Source: Zeimonas sp964538505 (GTDB taxonomy: Bacteria > Pseudomonadota > Gammaproteobacteria > Burkholderiales > Burkholderiaceae_E). From it: a DNA stretch of 64,000 nt. The notes beneath the pieces were generated by a model, which did not search any database, was not told where the DNA came from, and was given only the letters and a program-made list of their open reading frames with translations. Positions 26,103-35,174 of this stretch are shown piece by piece. The stretch is taken from the NCBI GenBank assembly GCA_964538505.1, contig CAZIDY010000011.1, forward strand, positions 16,744 through 80,743, given 5' to 3'. The translations under genes and the position numbers were made by a program. Within the stretch, counting starts at the first letter, position 1, and each line of letters opens with the position of its first letter.

Positions 26103-27164
26103 ATGGGTTCTCCGAAGGGCACCTCGCCGCTTTCCTACCGCGACGCCGGCGTCGACATCGACGCGGGCGATGCGCTCGTTCGACGCATCGCCCCGCTTGC
26201 ACGACGCACGATGCGCGACGGCGTCCTGGGCGGCATCGGCGGCTTCGGCGCGCTGTTCGAGCTGCCGAAGCGCTTTCGCGAACCGGTGCTGGTGGCCGGA
26301 ACCGACGGCGTCGGCACCAAGCTCAAGCTGGCCTTCGCGCTCGACGGCCACGACACCGTCGGCGTCGACCTGGTTGCGATGAGCGTCAACGACATCCTCG
26401 TGCAGGGCGCCGAGCCGCTGTTCTTCCTCGACTACTTCGCCTGCGGACGGCTCGACGTCGACGTCGCCGCGCGTGTCGTCGCCGGCATTGCGCAGGGCTG
26501 CGAGCAGGCCGGCTGTGCGCTGATCGGCGGCGAGACAGCCGAGATGCCCGACATGTATCCGGACGGCGAATACGATCTCGCCGGCTTCGCCGTCGGCGCC
26601 GTCGAGAAGGCGCGGATCATCGACGGCTCGGGAATCCGCCCCGGCGACGTCGTGCTCGGGCTGGCGTCGAGCGGCGCGCATTCGAACGGGTATTCGCTGC
26701 TGCGGCGTGTGATCGAGCGCACCTGGGGCTCGATCGACGCGCCGCAGCTGCAGGACGATTTCCACGGCATGCGCTTCGCTGACGCGGTGCTCGCGCCCAC
26801 GCGCATCTACGTTCGTCCGATGCTTGAGCTGATCGCGCAGGTTCCGGTGAAGGGCATCGCGCACATCACCGGCGGCGGGCTGCTCGAGAACGTTCCGCGC
26901 GTTCTGCCCGATGCGGTGCAGGCGCAGCTGCATCGCGACGCCTGGCGCAGGCCGCCGTTGTTCGACTGGCTCGAGCGCAACGGCGCGATCGATCCGAACG
27001 AGATGCATCGCGTCTTCAACTGCGGGATCGGGATGGTCGTCATTGTCGATGCGGCCGATGCCGCGCGTGCCGAAGCGATGTTGCAGGCCGCGGGCGAGAC
27101 GGTGTTTCGAATCGGCGGGATCCTCGAGCGCGCGGACGGCGCCGCGCCCACCGTGGTGGTCTGA
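26103..27164 (+). CDS. purM: Phosphoribosylformylglycinamidine cyclo-ligase
   Basis: A 353-residue AIR synthetase, the fifth step of purine synthesis. The N-terminal motif SYRDAGVDIDAGDALV, GTDGVGTKLKLA, NDILVQGAEPLFFLDY and GGETAEMP are all intact, as is the C-terminal HITGGGLLENVPRVLP. The ATG at 26103 is chosen because the conserved N-terminus begins a few residues later. It is followed after four bases by tamA, so tamA may rely partly on purM transcription. Confidence 0.97.
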   Translation: MGSPKGTSPLSYRDAGVDIDAGDALVRRIAPLARRTMRDGVLGGIGGFGALFELPKRFREPVLVAGTDGVGTKLKLAFALDGHDTVGVDLVAMSVNDILVQGAEPLFFLDYFACGRLDVDVAARVVAGIAQGCEQAGCALIGGETAEMPDMYPDGEYDLAGFAVGAVEKARIIDGSGIRPGDVVLGLASSGAHSNGYSLLRRVIERTWGSIDAPQLQDDFHGMRFADAVLAPTRIYVRPMLELIAQVPVKGIAHITGGGLLENVPRVLPDAVQAQLHRDAWRRPPLFDWLERNGAIDPNEMHRVFNCGIGMVVIVDAADAARAEAMLQAAGETVFRIGGILERADGAAPTVVV

Positions 27165-27168
27165 GACC

Positions 27169-29007
27169 ATGCAAGCGCGACCGGGGACGCGCCTCGCGCT
27201 CCGGGCGCGTCCGCCGGTCGGGCGCCGGACTCCCTTCTTCATCGCCGTGCTTGCGGCGTTCGTGGCCTTCGTCACGCTGTATCCGGCCGGCGCAGCACTC
27301 GCGGCGAACTACGCGCTCGAGGTGCAGGCGCTGCCCGAGCTCGTCGAGCCGATCCGCACGCGTACGCTGGTCGGGCGCTGGATCGACGATCCCGACTTCG
27401 ATCCGGAACAGATGCCGCTGTTCCTTGAACGCGCGCAGACCGAGTCGGCAGCGATTGCGCAGGCGGCGGGTTTCTTTTCCTCGCGGGTCGAGGTCAGCTA
27501 CGACCCGGGCGGGCAGGGCCGCGCCCCCGTGGTGCGCATCGTCGTCCACGCCGGCGCGCGCACCACGGTGAACCGTTTCGAGTTCATGTTCGACGGGCCG
27601 CCGCATGCGCAGACCCTGCGCGACGACCTGCTCGCGCGCTGGCCGCTGCCCGAAGGCACTTTCTTTCGCAGCGCACCGTGGCAGTCGGGCAAGCGCCTGC
27701 TCATCGATGCCCTGCAGCAGCGCGGCTACGTGCGCGCGCGCATCGTCGACAGCGAAGCGCGCGTCGATCCGCGCAACACGACCGCCGCGCTCTCCGTTCA
27801 CATCGACAGCGGCCCACGGCTGGACTTCGGAATGATGACGATCGAAGGGCTCGATCGCTTCGACGCATCGATCGTGCGCGCGCTTGCGCCGTGGGAGGAC
27901 GGTCGCACGCAGCCCTACGACTTCGACGATGTGCTCTCCTTCCAGGCGGGTCTGCGCACGTCCGGGTACTTCGACTCGGCCGAAGTACTGCCCGATTTCA
28001 ACGCGGTGCTCGCCGACGCCGATCGCACGACGGTGCCGTTGCGCGTGGTCGTCTCCGAACGGAAGACGCAGCGCGTGACGCTCGGCATCGGCGTGAGCTC
28101 CGACGAAGGTCCGCGTGCGCTGTTCGGCTACGAGCACCGCAACGTGTTCGACCGCGGCTGGCAGCTCGAATCGGGGATGCTGCTGCAGAACGTGCGCCGA
28201 CGTGTCTTCGCCAGCCTGCGCACGCCGCAGAAGTCGAGCGGCCACTACTACCAGGGTGGGGTGCGTTTCGAGCGCTTCGACGTGCAGGGCGAGCGCACCG
28301 ACAAGCAGACCGCATTCATCGGCGAAGGCAAGCGCACCGACGACACCGACCGCTTCCTGTCGCTGCAATACCAGACCGAGCAGCGCAACGTGCGCGGCCT
28401 GGGCGACGTCGACTCGTCGCGCGCGTTGACGCTCTCCTATGCGTGGAACACGCGCCGGCTCGATTCGACGATCGATCCGCGGCGCGGCTACACGATCACC
28501 GCCCAGGTCTCGGGCGCCTGGGAGTCGCTGCTCAGCGACCGCAGCTTCGTGCGGCTGCACACGCGCGCGATGCGTTTCTGGTCGATGCCCGACGAATCGC
28601 CGCTGGAGGGCGGGATCCTGATCGGGCTGGCCGAGGTCGGCCAGGTGTTCGCCCACGCCCGCGACGGAATCCCTTCGGAGAATCTGTTCCGTGCGGGCGG
28701 CACGAGCACGGTCCGCGGCTACGATTTTCTTTCGCTCGGCGTGCGTGAAGGACGTGCGGTGGTTGGTGGTCGGGTGCTCGCGCTCGGCAGTCTCGAGTAC
28801 CAGCATCCGGTGCGTCGCGACTGGTACGCGGCCACCTTCGTCGACGTGGGCGATGCGGCTGATACCTGGGGCCGCTATCACGCGGTTGCGGGCTACGGCG
28901 TCGGCGCGCGCTGGCGCTCTCCGGTCGGTCCGGTGAGCCTCGACCTCGCCTACGGCGAAGCGGTGCGCAACTGGCGGCTGCATTTCTCGGTCGGGTACAC
29001 GTTCTGA
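27169..29007 (+). CDS. tamA: Translocation and assembly module subunit TamA (Omp85 family)
   Basis: A 612-residue outer-membrane protein. A hydrophobic signal segment spans about residues 22-46. POTRA domains occupy about residues 50-260 and the 16-stranded barrel the rest, ending in the beta-signal WRLHFSVGYTF with terminal Phe. The lid-lock motif region is LFRAGGTSTVRGYDF. It works with TamB in moving proteins or lipids to the outer membrane. The last base of its stop is the first base of the tamB ATG. Confidence 0.92.
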   Translation: MQARPGTRLALRARPPVGRRTPFFIAVLAAFVAFVTLYPAGAALAANYALEVQALPELVEPIRTRTLVGRWIDDPDFDPEQMPLFLERAQTESAAIAQAAGFFSSRVEVSYDPGGQGRAPVVRIVVHAGARTTVNRFEFMFDGPPHAQTLRDDLLARWPLPEGTFFRSAPWQSGKRLLIDALQQRGYVRARIVDSEARVDPRNTTAALSVHIDSGPRLDFGMMTIEGLDRFDASIVRALAPWEDGRTQPYDFDDVLSFQAGLRTSGYFDSAEVLPDFNAVLADADRTTVPLRVVVSERKTQRVTLGIGVSSDEGPRALFGYEHRNVFDRGWQLESGMLLQNVRRRVFASLRTPQKSSGHYYQGGVRFERFDVQGERTDKQTAFIGEGKRTDDTDRFLSLQYQTEQRNVRGLGDVDSSRALTLSYAWNTRRLDSTIDPRRGYTITAQVSGAWESLLSDRSFVRLHTRAMRFWSMPDESPLEGGILIGLAEVGQVFAHARDGIPSENLFRAGGTSTVRGYDFLSLGVREGRAVVGGRVLALGSLEYQHPVRRDWYAATFVDVGDAADTWGRYHAVAGYGVGARWRSPVGPVSLDLAYGEAVRNWRLHFSVGYTF

Positions 29008-32000
29008 TGGCCGGTCGCACGGCGCTGCGCTGGAGCGTGCGCGCCTTCGGCGTCGTGCTCGCGCTGCTGCTGCTGGGCGCGGCGATCGGCCTGTGGTGGG
29101 TCGGCCAGAGCACGTCGTTCCTGCGCTGGTCGCTCGAGCGCGCCGTGTTGGCGAGCGACGGCGCCCTCGAGGCGGGCACCGTGCGCGGCACGCTGCTCGG
29201 TGGCTTTCGCATCGACTCGCTGCGCTGGCACGACGATGCACGCGAGCTGCGGCTCGACGACGTGGCGGTCGCGCTGCGCCCGGAAGCATTGTTGCGTGGG
29301 GAGGTGCGCGTGAGCCGCGTCGAGATCGCGCAGGCGGCGCTCGTGCTGCGGCCGACCGAGGACGACAACTCGCCGATGGCGCTGCCCGAATCGCTCGAGC
29401 TGCCGATGGCCGTGCGTGTCGACGCGCTCGGCATCGGGCGACTGACGATCGAGCGGGAGAGCGCGGAGCCCTCGCCGCCTGCGGAGCCCTCAGAGCCGAT
29501 CGTGCTCGAGCGCGTCTCCTTCGCCGGGCGCTATCGCGACGGCGCCTGGCGTGTCGATCGACTGGCCGTCGTCGCGCCGGAGTGGGGCGAGGCGAACATG
29601 CAGGGCACGCTCGGCGCGCGCGCCCCCTTCGACGTGGAAGCGGTTCTCGAGGCGGCTCCGCGCATCGAGCTCGCCGCACAACCGTCGTTGTCGCTGCCGC
29701 GCGTTCGCGTGCTCGCCGATGGGCCGCTCGAGGACTTCTCGATCGTCGCACAGGCGCTGCCGCCGCCGAGCGCGGAGCAGGCGCAGCTGGCCCGACCGGT
29801 CTGGATCGGCGTCGACACGCGCGTGCGGCCCTTTGCGGAGCATCTCGCCGACAGGCTCGCACCGGTGGAGCTCGCTTTCGATGCGGTCGAGCCGGCGCAG
29901 TTCGGGCTCGTCGACGTACCCGATCTGCGGCTCTCCGGCCGTGCGACGCTGCGCCTGCGCGATGCGGGCGTCGCTGGTGAGTCCGCAGGCGTCGCCGGCA
30001 AGTTCCGGATCGAGAACACGCTGCCCGGCGCGCTCGACGCGAACCGGATTCCATTACGGGCGCTGCAGGGCGCCTTCGACTGGGCGTCGTCGCTGCTGTC
30101 GTTGCATGAGCTGCAGGCGGCGCTGCCCGACGACGCTCGCATCGCCGGATCGTTCGCGGTGGACCTGGCGACACAGATCGAGGTCTTCGGTCGCCAGATT
30201 CCGGTGCTGCGCGGCGAATGGCGCGTCGATGCCGTCGACCTGTCGCAGCTGCAGCAGCAGTTCGAGCGCACACGGATTTCGGGCGACGTGCGTGTCGACC
30301 GCGACCGGCTCGAGCTCGACCTGAGCGACGCGAGTCGCGACGACATCGGGGTTGCGGCCGCGCTACGCATCGAAGCGCAGACACTGCTGGTCGAACGCGC
30401 CCGCCTGCGCAGTCGCGCCGGCACGCTCGAGGCGAGCGGCAGCACGACGGTCTCCGCGCCGTGGCGGGTCGATCTCGCCGGGCGCTTTGCCGACCTTGAC
30501 CCCGCTCGCGTGGAAGCGACGCTCGTGCAGTTCGGCGTGCTCGAGGCACCCGCGCGGCTCGCGCAATGGAGCGGACGCATCGGCGGCAGCTGGAGCGCAA
30601 AGGGGCAGGCATGGCCCGAGCCGTCGCTCGACACCCGTCTGGCGGTCGAGTCGGGGCAACTCGCCGGCGAGTCGTTGCGCCTGCAGTGGCGTGGTGCGGT
30701 GACGATGACGCGCATCGCCGACGTCGTCGCATCGCTCGACTTCGGCGGCGCGCAGGCGAGCGCGCGCGGCGCGCTCGGTCGCGACGGAGATCGGCTGCGT
30801 TTCTCGGCACGCGTCGACGCGCTTCAGCGCTTCGATGCGCGTGCCTCGGGCTCGGCGAGTGTCGAGGGCGAACTGCGCGGCGGGTGGCGGGATGCGACGC
30901 TCGGTGTCGTGGGTCGCGTCACGGGGCGGGGTCTCGCCTGGGGCGATACCGCGCGCGTCGCTACGCTGAACGGCAACGTCGATCTGCCCGATCTGTCGCA
31001 GGGCCGCGTCGCCGTCGACCTGCGCGCGAACGGAGTGCTCGCCTCCGGCCGCCGTCTCGATCGCCTCCGCGTGCGTGCCGACGGCGACATCGACGCGCAT
31101 ACGATCCGCGTCGATGCGGCCGGCCCGGATCTGTCGGGAAGCGCCATTGCCGACGGCGGGCTGCAGAGCGAAGCCGCCGGCGCATGGCGGTGGGAAGGAC
31201 GGCTCGCCGAATTCGACGCGACCGCGCCGATTGCGCTGCGTCTGCAGGCGCCCGCGAGCGTGCAGGTCGATGCGGGTGGGGCTTCGCTTGGCGAATCGGC
31301 GTGGCGGGTCGACGGCGCAGCGTTGAACGTGGCAAGCCTCGCATGGCGCGACGGCAGCTACCTGGCAAGTGGTGATGCGAGCGGGTTGCCGATCGGCCGC
31401 TGGGCGCGCCGATTCGCTCCGGCCACCAATGCCATCGAGCAGGCCGACGCGGAACTCGAAGTGCTCACACTCGACGCGCAATGGGAGCTGCGCGGCGACG
31501 ATCCGTCGCGCCCGAGCGGAAGGGTGCAACTCGTGCTGCAGGGCGGACGCGCCGGCGAGCAGCGCGGCGAAGCCGACGTCGTGCTCGACGAGGGCCGGCT
31601 CGACGGGCGCGTCGATCTCGCCATCCCGACGCTCGCCTTCGCTGACCGCATCATCGGACCGGCGTGGGCGGTCGCGGGCCGTCTTCGCTTCTCCGGCGCG
31701 CTCGGCGGGACGGTGTCGGCGCCGCGCGTGAACGGCGAACTCGAAGGCAGCGAGCTCGCGCTGCTGCAACGCGAGCTCGGTTGGCGGCTGACCGATGGCA
31801 CGCTGCAGGCGCACTTCGACGGCGATCGCCTCGTGCTGCGCGAGCTGCGTCTGCAGTCGGGCGAAGGCGCGATCACGATGACGGGCGGCCTGCTGCTCGA
31901 CGGACTGCAGGGCGACTTCGACCTGCGGGCCGACACGCTGCCGGTGCCGCTGGGTCCCGGCGAGCGGATCGTCGTCTCGGGTGCAACGAAGATCACGAGC

Positions 32001-32957
32001 CGCGGCACCGCGCTGTCGTGGAGCGGCGACCTGCGCGTGGACGAGGGCCTGATCGAACTGCGCGGCGGCGAGGCGCCGACCCTTCCGGACGACGTCGTCA
32101 TCGTCGGTAAGGAAGCTGCGCCTTCGCCGCGGCGGCGGGCGGTCGAGACCTCCGCTTCCGCACAGGACCCCGAAGGGCTGCACGTTGCCGCCGACCTGCG
32201 GCTCGACCTCGGCGAGAAACTGCGCATTCGCGGCAGCGGCGTCGACGTGCTGCTGGCGGGCTCGCTCGAGCTGCGCGGCACGCTGCCGGCGAATCCGCTC
32301 GCCTTTGGAACGGTGCGCGTCGCGCGGGGAACCTACAGCGCCTACGGCCAGCAGCTCGAGATCACGCGCGGGCGCGTCGTCTTCGACGGGCCGATCGATA
32401 ACCCGGTGATCGACATCGTCGCGATGCGTACCGGCCTGCCGGTCGAGGCAGGCGTCTCGGTGACCGGTACCGTCCTGTCGCCGCGCGTGCGCCTCGTCTC
32501 CAACCCCGAGGTGCCCGATGCCGAAAAGCTGTCGTGGCTCGTACTCGGCGTCGGCTTCGACGACGCGCGCAGCGGCGCGGAGCTGGCGGCGCTGCGCGCG
32601 GCGGCCGCGTCGCTGATGGGCAGCGGCGACGGCGTATCGGGCGGGCTCGCGCAATCGCTCGGGCTCGACGTGCTGACGATCCGCAGCGCGAACGCCGGTG
32701 GCGTATACGACCCCGATTTCGGCGCGAGCTTCCCGGGGCGCGGCGGCACGCTCAACGCCTCGCCGGGCGCTGCGCAGAACGTCGTCGCGATCGGCAAGCG
32801 GCTGAGCTCGCGCGTGCTCGTCACCTACGAGCAGGGCCTGCGTGGCGTCTGGAACCTGCTGCGCATCCAGCTCGAGATCACCGACCGGCTGTCGCTGCGC
32901 GCGCAGACCGGCACCGACACGGCGCTCGATCTGCTTTATTCGTTCTCTTTCGACTGA
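29007..32957 (+). CDS. tamB: Translocation and assembly module subunit TamB (AsmA-like)
   Basis: A 1316-residue periplasm-spanning protein. One N-terminal membrane helix (about 10-32) anchors it in the inner membrane; the rest is repetitive beta-strand sequence typical of AsmA-like bridge proteins, and the C-terminal about 350 residues are the TamB/DUF490 domain (for example LRIRGSGVDVLLAGSLELRG and RGTYSAYGQQLEITRG), ending in aromatic YSFSFD. Start and tamA stop share one base. Its last 22 bases overlap miaA, which is on the other strand. Confidence 0.93.
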   Translation: MAGRTALRWSVRAFGVVLALLLLGAAIGLWWVGQSTSFLRWSLERAVLASDGALEAGTVRGTLLGGFRIDSLRWHDDARELRLDDVAVALRPEALLRGEVRVSRVEIAQAALVLRPTEDDNSPMALPESLELPMAVRVDALGIGRLTIERESAEPSPPAEPSEPIVLERVSFAGRYRDGAWRVDRLAVVAPEWGEANMQGTLGARAPFDVEAVLEAAPRIELAAQPSLSLPRVRVLADGPLEDFSIVAQALPPPSAEQAQLARPVWIGVDTRVRPFAEHLADRLAPVELAFDAVEPAQFGLVDVPDLRLSGRATLRLRDAGVAGESAGVAGKFRIENTLPGALDANRIPLRALQGAFDWASSLLSLHELQAALPDDARIAGSFAVDLATQIEVFGRQIPVLRGEWRVDAVDLSQLQQQFERTRISGDVRVDRDRLELDLSDASRDDIGVAAALRIEAQTLLVERARLRSRAGTLEASGSTTVSAPWRVDLAGRFADLDPARVEATLVQFGVLEAPARLAQWSGRIGGSWSAKGQAWPEPSLDTRLAVESGQLAGESLRLQWRGAVTMTRIADVVASLDFGGAQASARGALGRDGDRLRFSARVDALQRFDARASGSASVEGELRGGWRDATLGVVGRVTGRGLAWGDTARVATLNGNVDLPDLSQGRVAVDLRANGVLASGRRLDRLRVRADGDIDAHTIRVDAAGPDLSGSAIADGGLQSEAAGAWRWEGRLAEFDATAPIALRLQAPASVQVDAGGASLGESAWRVDGAALNVASLAWRDGSYLASGDASGLPIGRWARRFAPATNAIEQADAELEVLTLDAQWELRGDDPSRPSGRVQLVLQGGRAGEQRGEADVVLDEGRLDGRVDLAIPTLAFADRIIGPAWAVAGRLRFSGALGGTVSAPRVNGELEGSELALLQRELGWRLTDGTLQAHFDGDRLVLRELRLQSGEGAITMTGGLLLDGLQGDFDLRADTLPVPLGPGERIVVSGATKITSRGTALSWSGDLRVDEGLIELRGGEAPTLPDDVVIVGKEAAPSPRRRAVETSASAQDPEGLHVAADLRLDLGEKLRIRGSGVDVLLAGSLELRGTLPANPLAFGTVRVARGTYSAYGQQLEITRGRVVFDGPIDNPVIDIVAMRTGLPVEAGVSVTGTVLSPRVRLVSNPEVPDAEKLSWLVLGVGFDDARSGAELAALRAAAASLMGSGDGVSGGLAQSLGLDVLTIRSANAGGVYDPDFGASFPGRGGTLNASPGAAQNVVAIGKRLSSRVLVTYEQGLRGVWNLLRIQLEITDRLSLRAQTGTDTALDLLYSFSFD

Positions 32958-33940
32958 AGCGAGGAAGAGAAGGGGGAAGGGGGAAGGGAGAAGGGGGGCA
33001 GCGCGTCGAACGCGCGCGACACGCGCTCGAAGGCATCTGGCGCGAAGGGGTCCACGGTTACACGCCCGGGCATCGCGCGCAGCCAGGTGAGCTGACGCTT
33101 GGCGAGCTGGCGCGTCGCGGCGATGCCCGTGTCGCGCAGCGCGTCGATCGGGCCGCCGGAGTCGAGCCATTGCCACGCCTGCCGATAGCCGACGCTGCGC
33201 ATCGACGGCAGCGACGGCGACAGGTCGCCTCGTGCACGCAACGTGCGCACCTCGTCGACGAACCCGGCGGCGAGCATTGCATCGAAGCGCGCGGCGATGC
33301 GGGCGTGCAGCGCCGCGCGGTCGACGGGCTCGAGCGAGATGCGCAGGATGCGCGCGCGACCGGTGGGCGGCTGCGGCATCGGCTGCGACAGCCAGTCGGA
33401 CATTGTGCGGCCGGTCGTCTCGAAGATCTCGAGCGCACGCTGGATGCGCTGCGCGTCGGCGGGATCGATGCGCGCGGCGGCGCGCGCATCGATCGTCGCG
33501 AGTCGCGCATGCAGTGCCGGCCACCCGCTCGCTCGCGCTTCGTCCTCGAGCCGGCTGCGCACGGCAGGATCGGCACCGGGCAACGGATGCAGCCCTTCGG
33601 CGAGCGCGCGCGCGTACAGCATCGTTCCCCCGACGAGCAGCGGGATGCGGCCGCGTGCACGGATGTCGGCGATCGCGGCAAGCGCGTCGTCGACGAAGCG
33701 CGCCGCCGAATAGCGTTCGGCAGCATCGACGATGTCGACGAGATGGTGCGGCACCTGCGCGCGCTCGGCGGCGTCGGGCTTCGCAGTGCCGATGTCGAGC
33801 CCGCGGTACACCTGCGCCGAATCGACGCTGACGATCTCGATCGGCCGGTGCTGTGCGAGCCGCATCGCGATCGTGCTCTTGCCCGACGCGGTGGGCCCCA
33901 GCAGCATCGCGAGCGGGGGCGGTGAACTGTCTTCGCTCAC
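32936..33940 (-). CDS. miaA: tRNA dimethylallyltransferase
   Basis: A 334-residue enzyme adding the dimethylallyl group to A37 of tRNAs reading UNN codons. P-loop GPTASGKST (15-23), the DSAQVYRGLDIGTAKP segment, and GGTMLYARAL are conserved. The GTG start at 33940 overlaps the MFS transporter stop as GTGA, so it is probably coupled. The last about 20 residues (LPPFSLPPSPFSSSLQS) are a low-complexity tail encoded by a purine-rich tract that overlaps the tamB end and looks like an addition to the normal family length. Confidence 0.94.
   Translation of the reverse strand: MSEDSSPPPLAMLLGPTASGKSTIAMRLAQHRPIEIVSVDSAQVYRGLDIGTAKPDAAERAQVPHHLVDIVDAAERYSAARFVDDALAAIADIRARGRIPLLVGGTMLYARALAEGLHPLPGADPAVRSRLEDEARASGWPALHARLATIDARAAARIDPADAQRIQRALEIFETTGRTMSDWLSQPMPQPPTGRARILRISLEPVDRAALHARIAARFDAMLAAGFVDEVRTLRARGDLSPSLPSMRSVGYRQAWQWLDSGGPIDALRDTGIAATRQLAKRQLTWLRAMPGRVTVDPFAPDAFERVSRAFDALPPFSLPPSPFSSSLQSKENE
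32972..32998 (+). other. G-quadruplex-type G-tract motif
   Basis: Four runs of G (5, 5, 3 and 6) separated by AA, AA and AGAA on the plus strand, just after the tamB stop and inside the antisense 3' end of miaA. This fits the standard intramolecular G4 pattern with very short loops. Confidence 0.6.
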
Positions 33941-35169
33941 ACTGCGCCGCCCGGTTCGACGGCCGTGTCGGTGTGCGCCTCGTTCCGTCGCAACAGCGTC
34001 CACGCCGTCGACGTGCAGAAGAGCATGCTCGCCAGCACGGCCCATGCGAGCGGGCGTGTCGTTCCATCGTGCAGCGCGCCGACCAGCCAGCCGACCACCG
34101 AGGCGACCGCGAGCATCACGAATCCGGTCAGTGCCGTGGCCGCGCCGGCATTGCGCGGAAACGGGTCGATCGCGCCGATCTGGCAGCACGGCTGGATGAA
34201 GCCGTGCGCGGCGGTTACGAGGCACATCGGCACGATCACCACGGCGAGCGTCTGCACGTCGAGCGCCGCGAAAAGCGCCATCGCAGCCGCGGCCACGAGC
34301 CCCACCGTTGCGCCGAGCCGGATCGAGCCGGTCAGGCCGAGGCGCCCGAGCACCCGGCGTACGGCGACCGTGCCGAGCAGGTAGCCGAAGGTGACGATTG
34401 CGTAGGTGAAACCGAAGGCGCGCTCGCTGACGCCGAACAGCTCGATCAGCACGAAAGACGACGCCGAGATGAAGCAGAAGAGCGCGGCGTAGCTTCCGGT
34501 GATCGGCAGCGCGTGTGCCCAGAAGCGCCGTGACGATGCTACGAACGCATAGTTGCGCAGCAGCGGGCCGAGGTCGGTGGCGTGCGGATTGCGGTGTCGG
34601 TTCGTCTCGGGCAGCACGCGCAGCGTCGCGACGAGCACCGCGACGCCGGCGGCCATCAGCACGACGAAGTTCATCCGCCAGCCGAAGGCCGACTGCACGA
34701 TTCCGCCGAGCATCGGCCCGGCGATCGGCGCGACGCCGAGCCAGCTGAGCGCGCGCGCCAGCACGCGTGCGCCGGGCTCGGCCTCGTAGAGATCGCGCAC
34801 GATCGCCCGCGAGCAGACCACCGTGCAGCACACGCCGAGCGCCTGCAATACGCGCGCGGCGATGAGGACGGCAAGCGACGGCGCCAGCGCACCGAGCAGT
34901 GATGCGGCAACGTAGAGCGCCGCTCCGCCGAGCGCGACCGGACGCCGTCCGAAGCGGTCGGACAGCGGGCCGGCGAGCAACTGGCTGAGCGCGAAGCCGC
35001 CGAGGAAGGCCGACAGCGTGAGCTGCACCGAAGACACCGGCGCATCGAAATGCACGCGCAGTGCCGGCAGCGAGGCGAGATACAGGTCGGTCGACAGCGG
35101 CTGCAGCGCGAGGAAGCCGGTGAGCACGAACAGCAGGCCAGCCGAAACCTCGGCGCGCGAATGCGGCAT
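33937..35169 (-). CDS. Bcr/CflA-type MFS drug efflux transporter
   Basis: A 410-residue 12-helix major facilitator. It has DRFGRRPVALGG (the loop 2-3 signature G/D-R-x-GRR) and STDLYLASLPAL in helix 1, typical of the Bcr/CflA drug:proton antiporters. The start at 35169 follows the mutL stop by five bases and its stop overlaps the miaA start. Lying between mutL and miaA, it appears inserted into an otherwise housekeeping run. Substrate unknown. Confidence 0.88.
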   Translation of the reverse strand: MPHSRAEVSAGLLFVLTGFLALQPLSTDLYLASLPALRVHFDAPVSSVQLTLSAFLGGFALSQLLAGPLSDRFGRRPVALGGAALYVAASLLGALAPSLAVLIAARVLQALGVCCTVVCSRAIVRDLYEAEPGARVLARALSWLGVAPIAGPMLGGIVQSAFGWRMNFVVLMAAGVAVLVATLRVLPETNRHRNPHATDLGPLLRNYAFVASSRRFWAHALPITGSYAALFCFISASSFVLIELFGVSERAFGFTYAIVTFGYLLGTVAVRRVLGRLGLTGSIRLGATVGLVAAAAMALFAALDVQTLAVVIVPMCLVTAAHGFIQPCCQIGAIDPFPRNAGAATALTGFVMLAVASVVGWLVGALHDGTTRPLAWAVLASMLFCTSTAWTLLRRNEAHTDTAVEPGGAV

Positions 35170-35174
35170 CGAAT

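Noticed and set aside
24540..27275. Extension of the HAD phosphatase frame upstream over hda and purM
   Set aside because: Conserved HAD sequence begins near 25232 with a TAATG junction to hda; the rest is antisense or out-of-frame.
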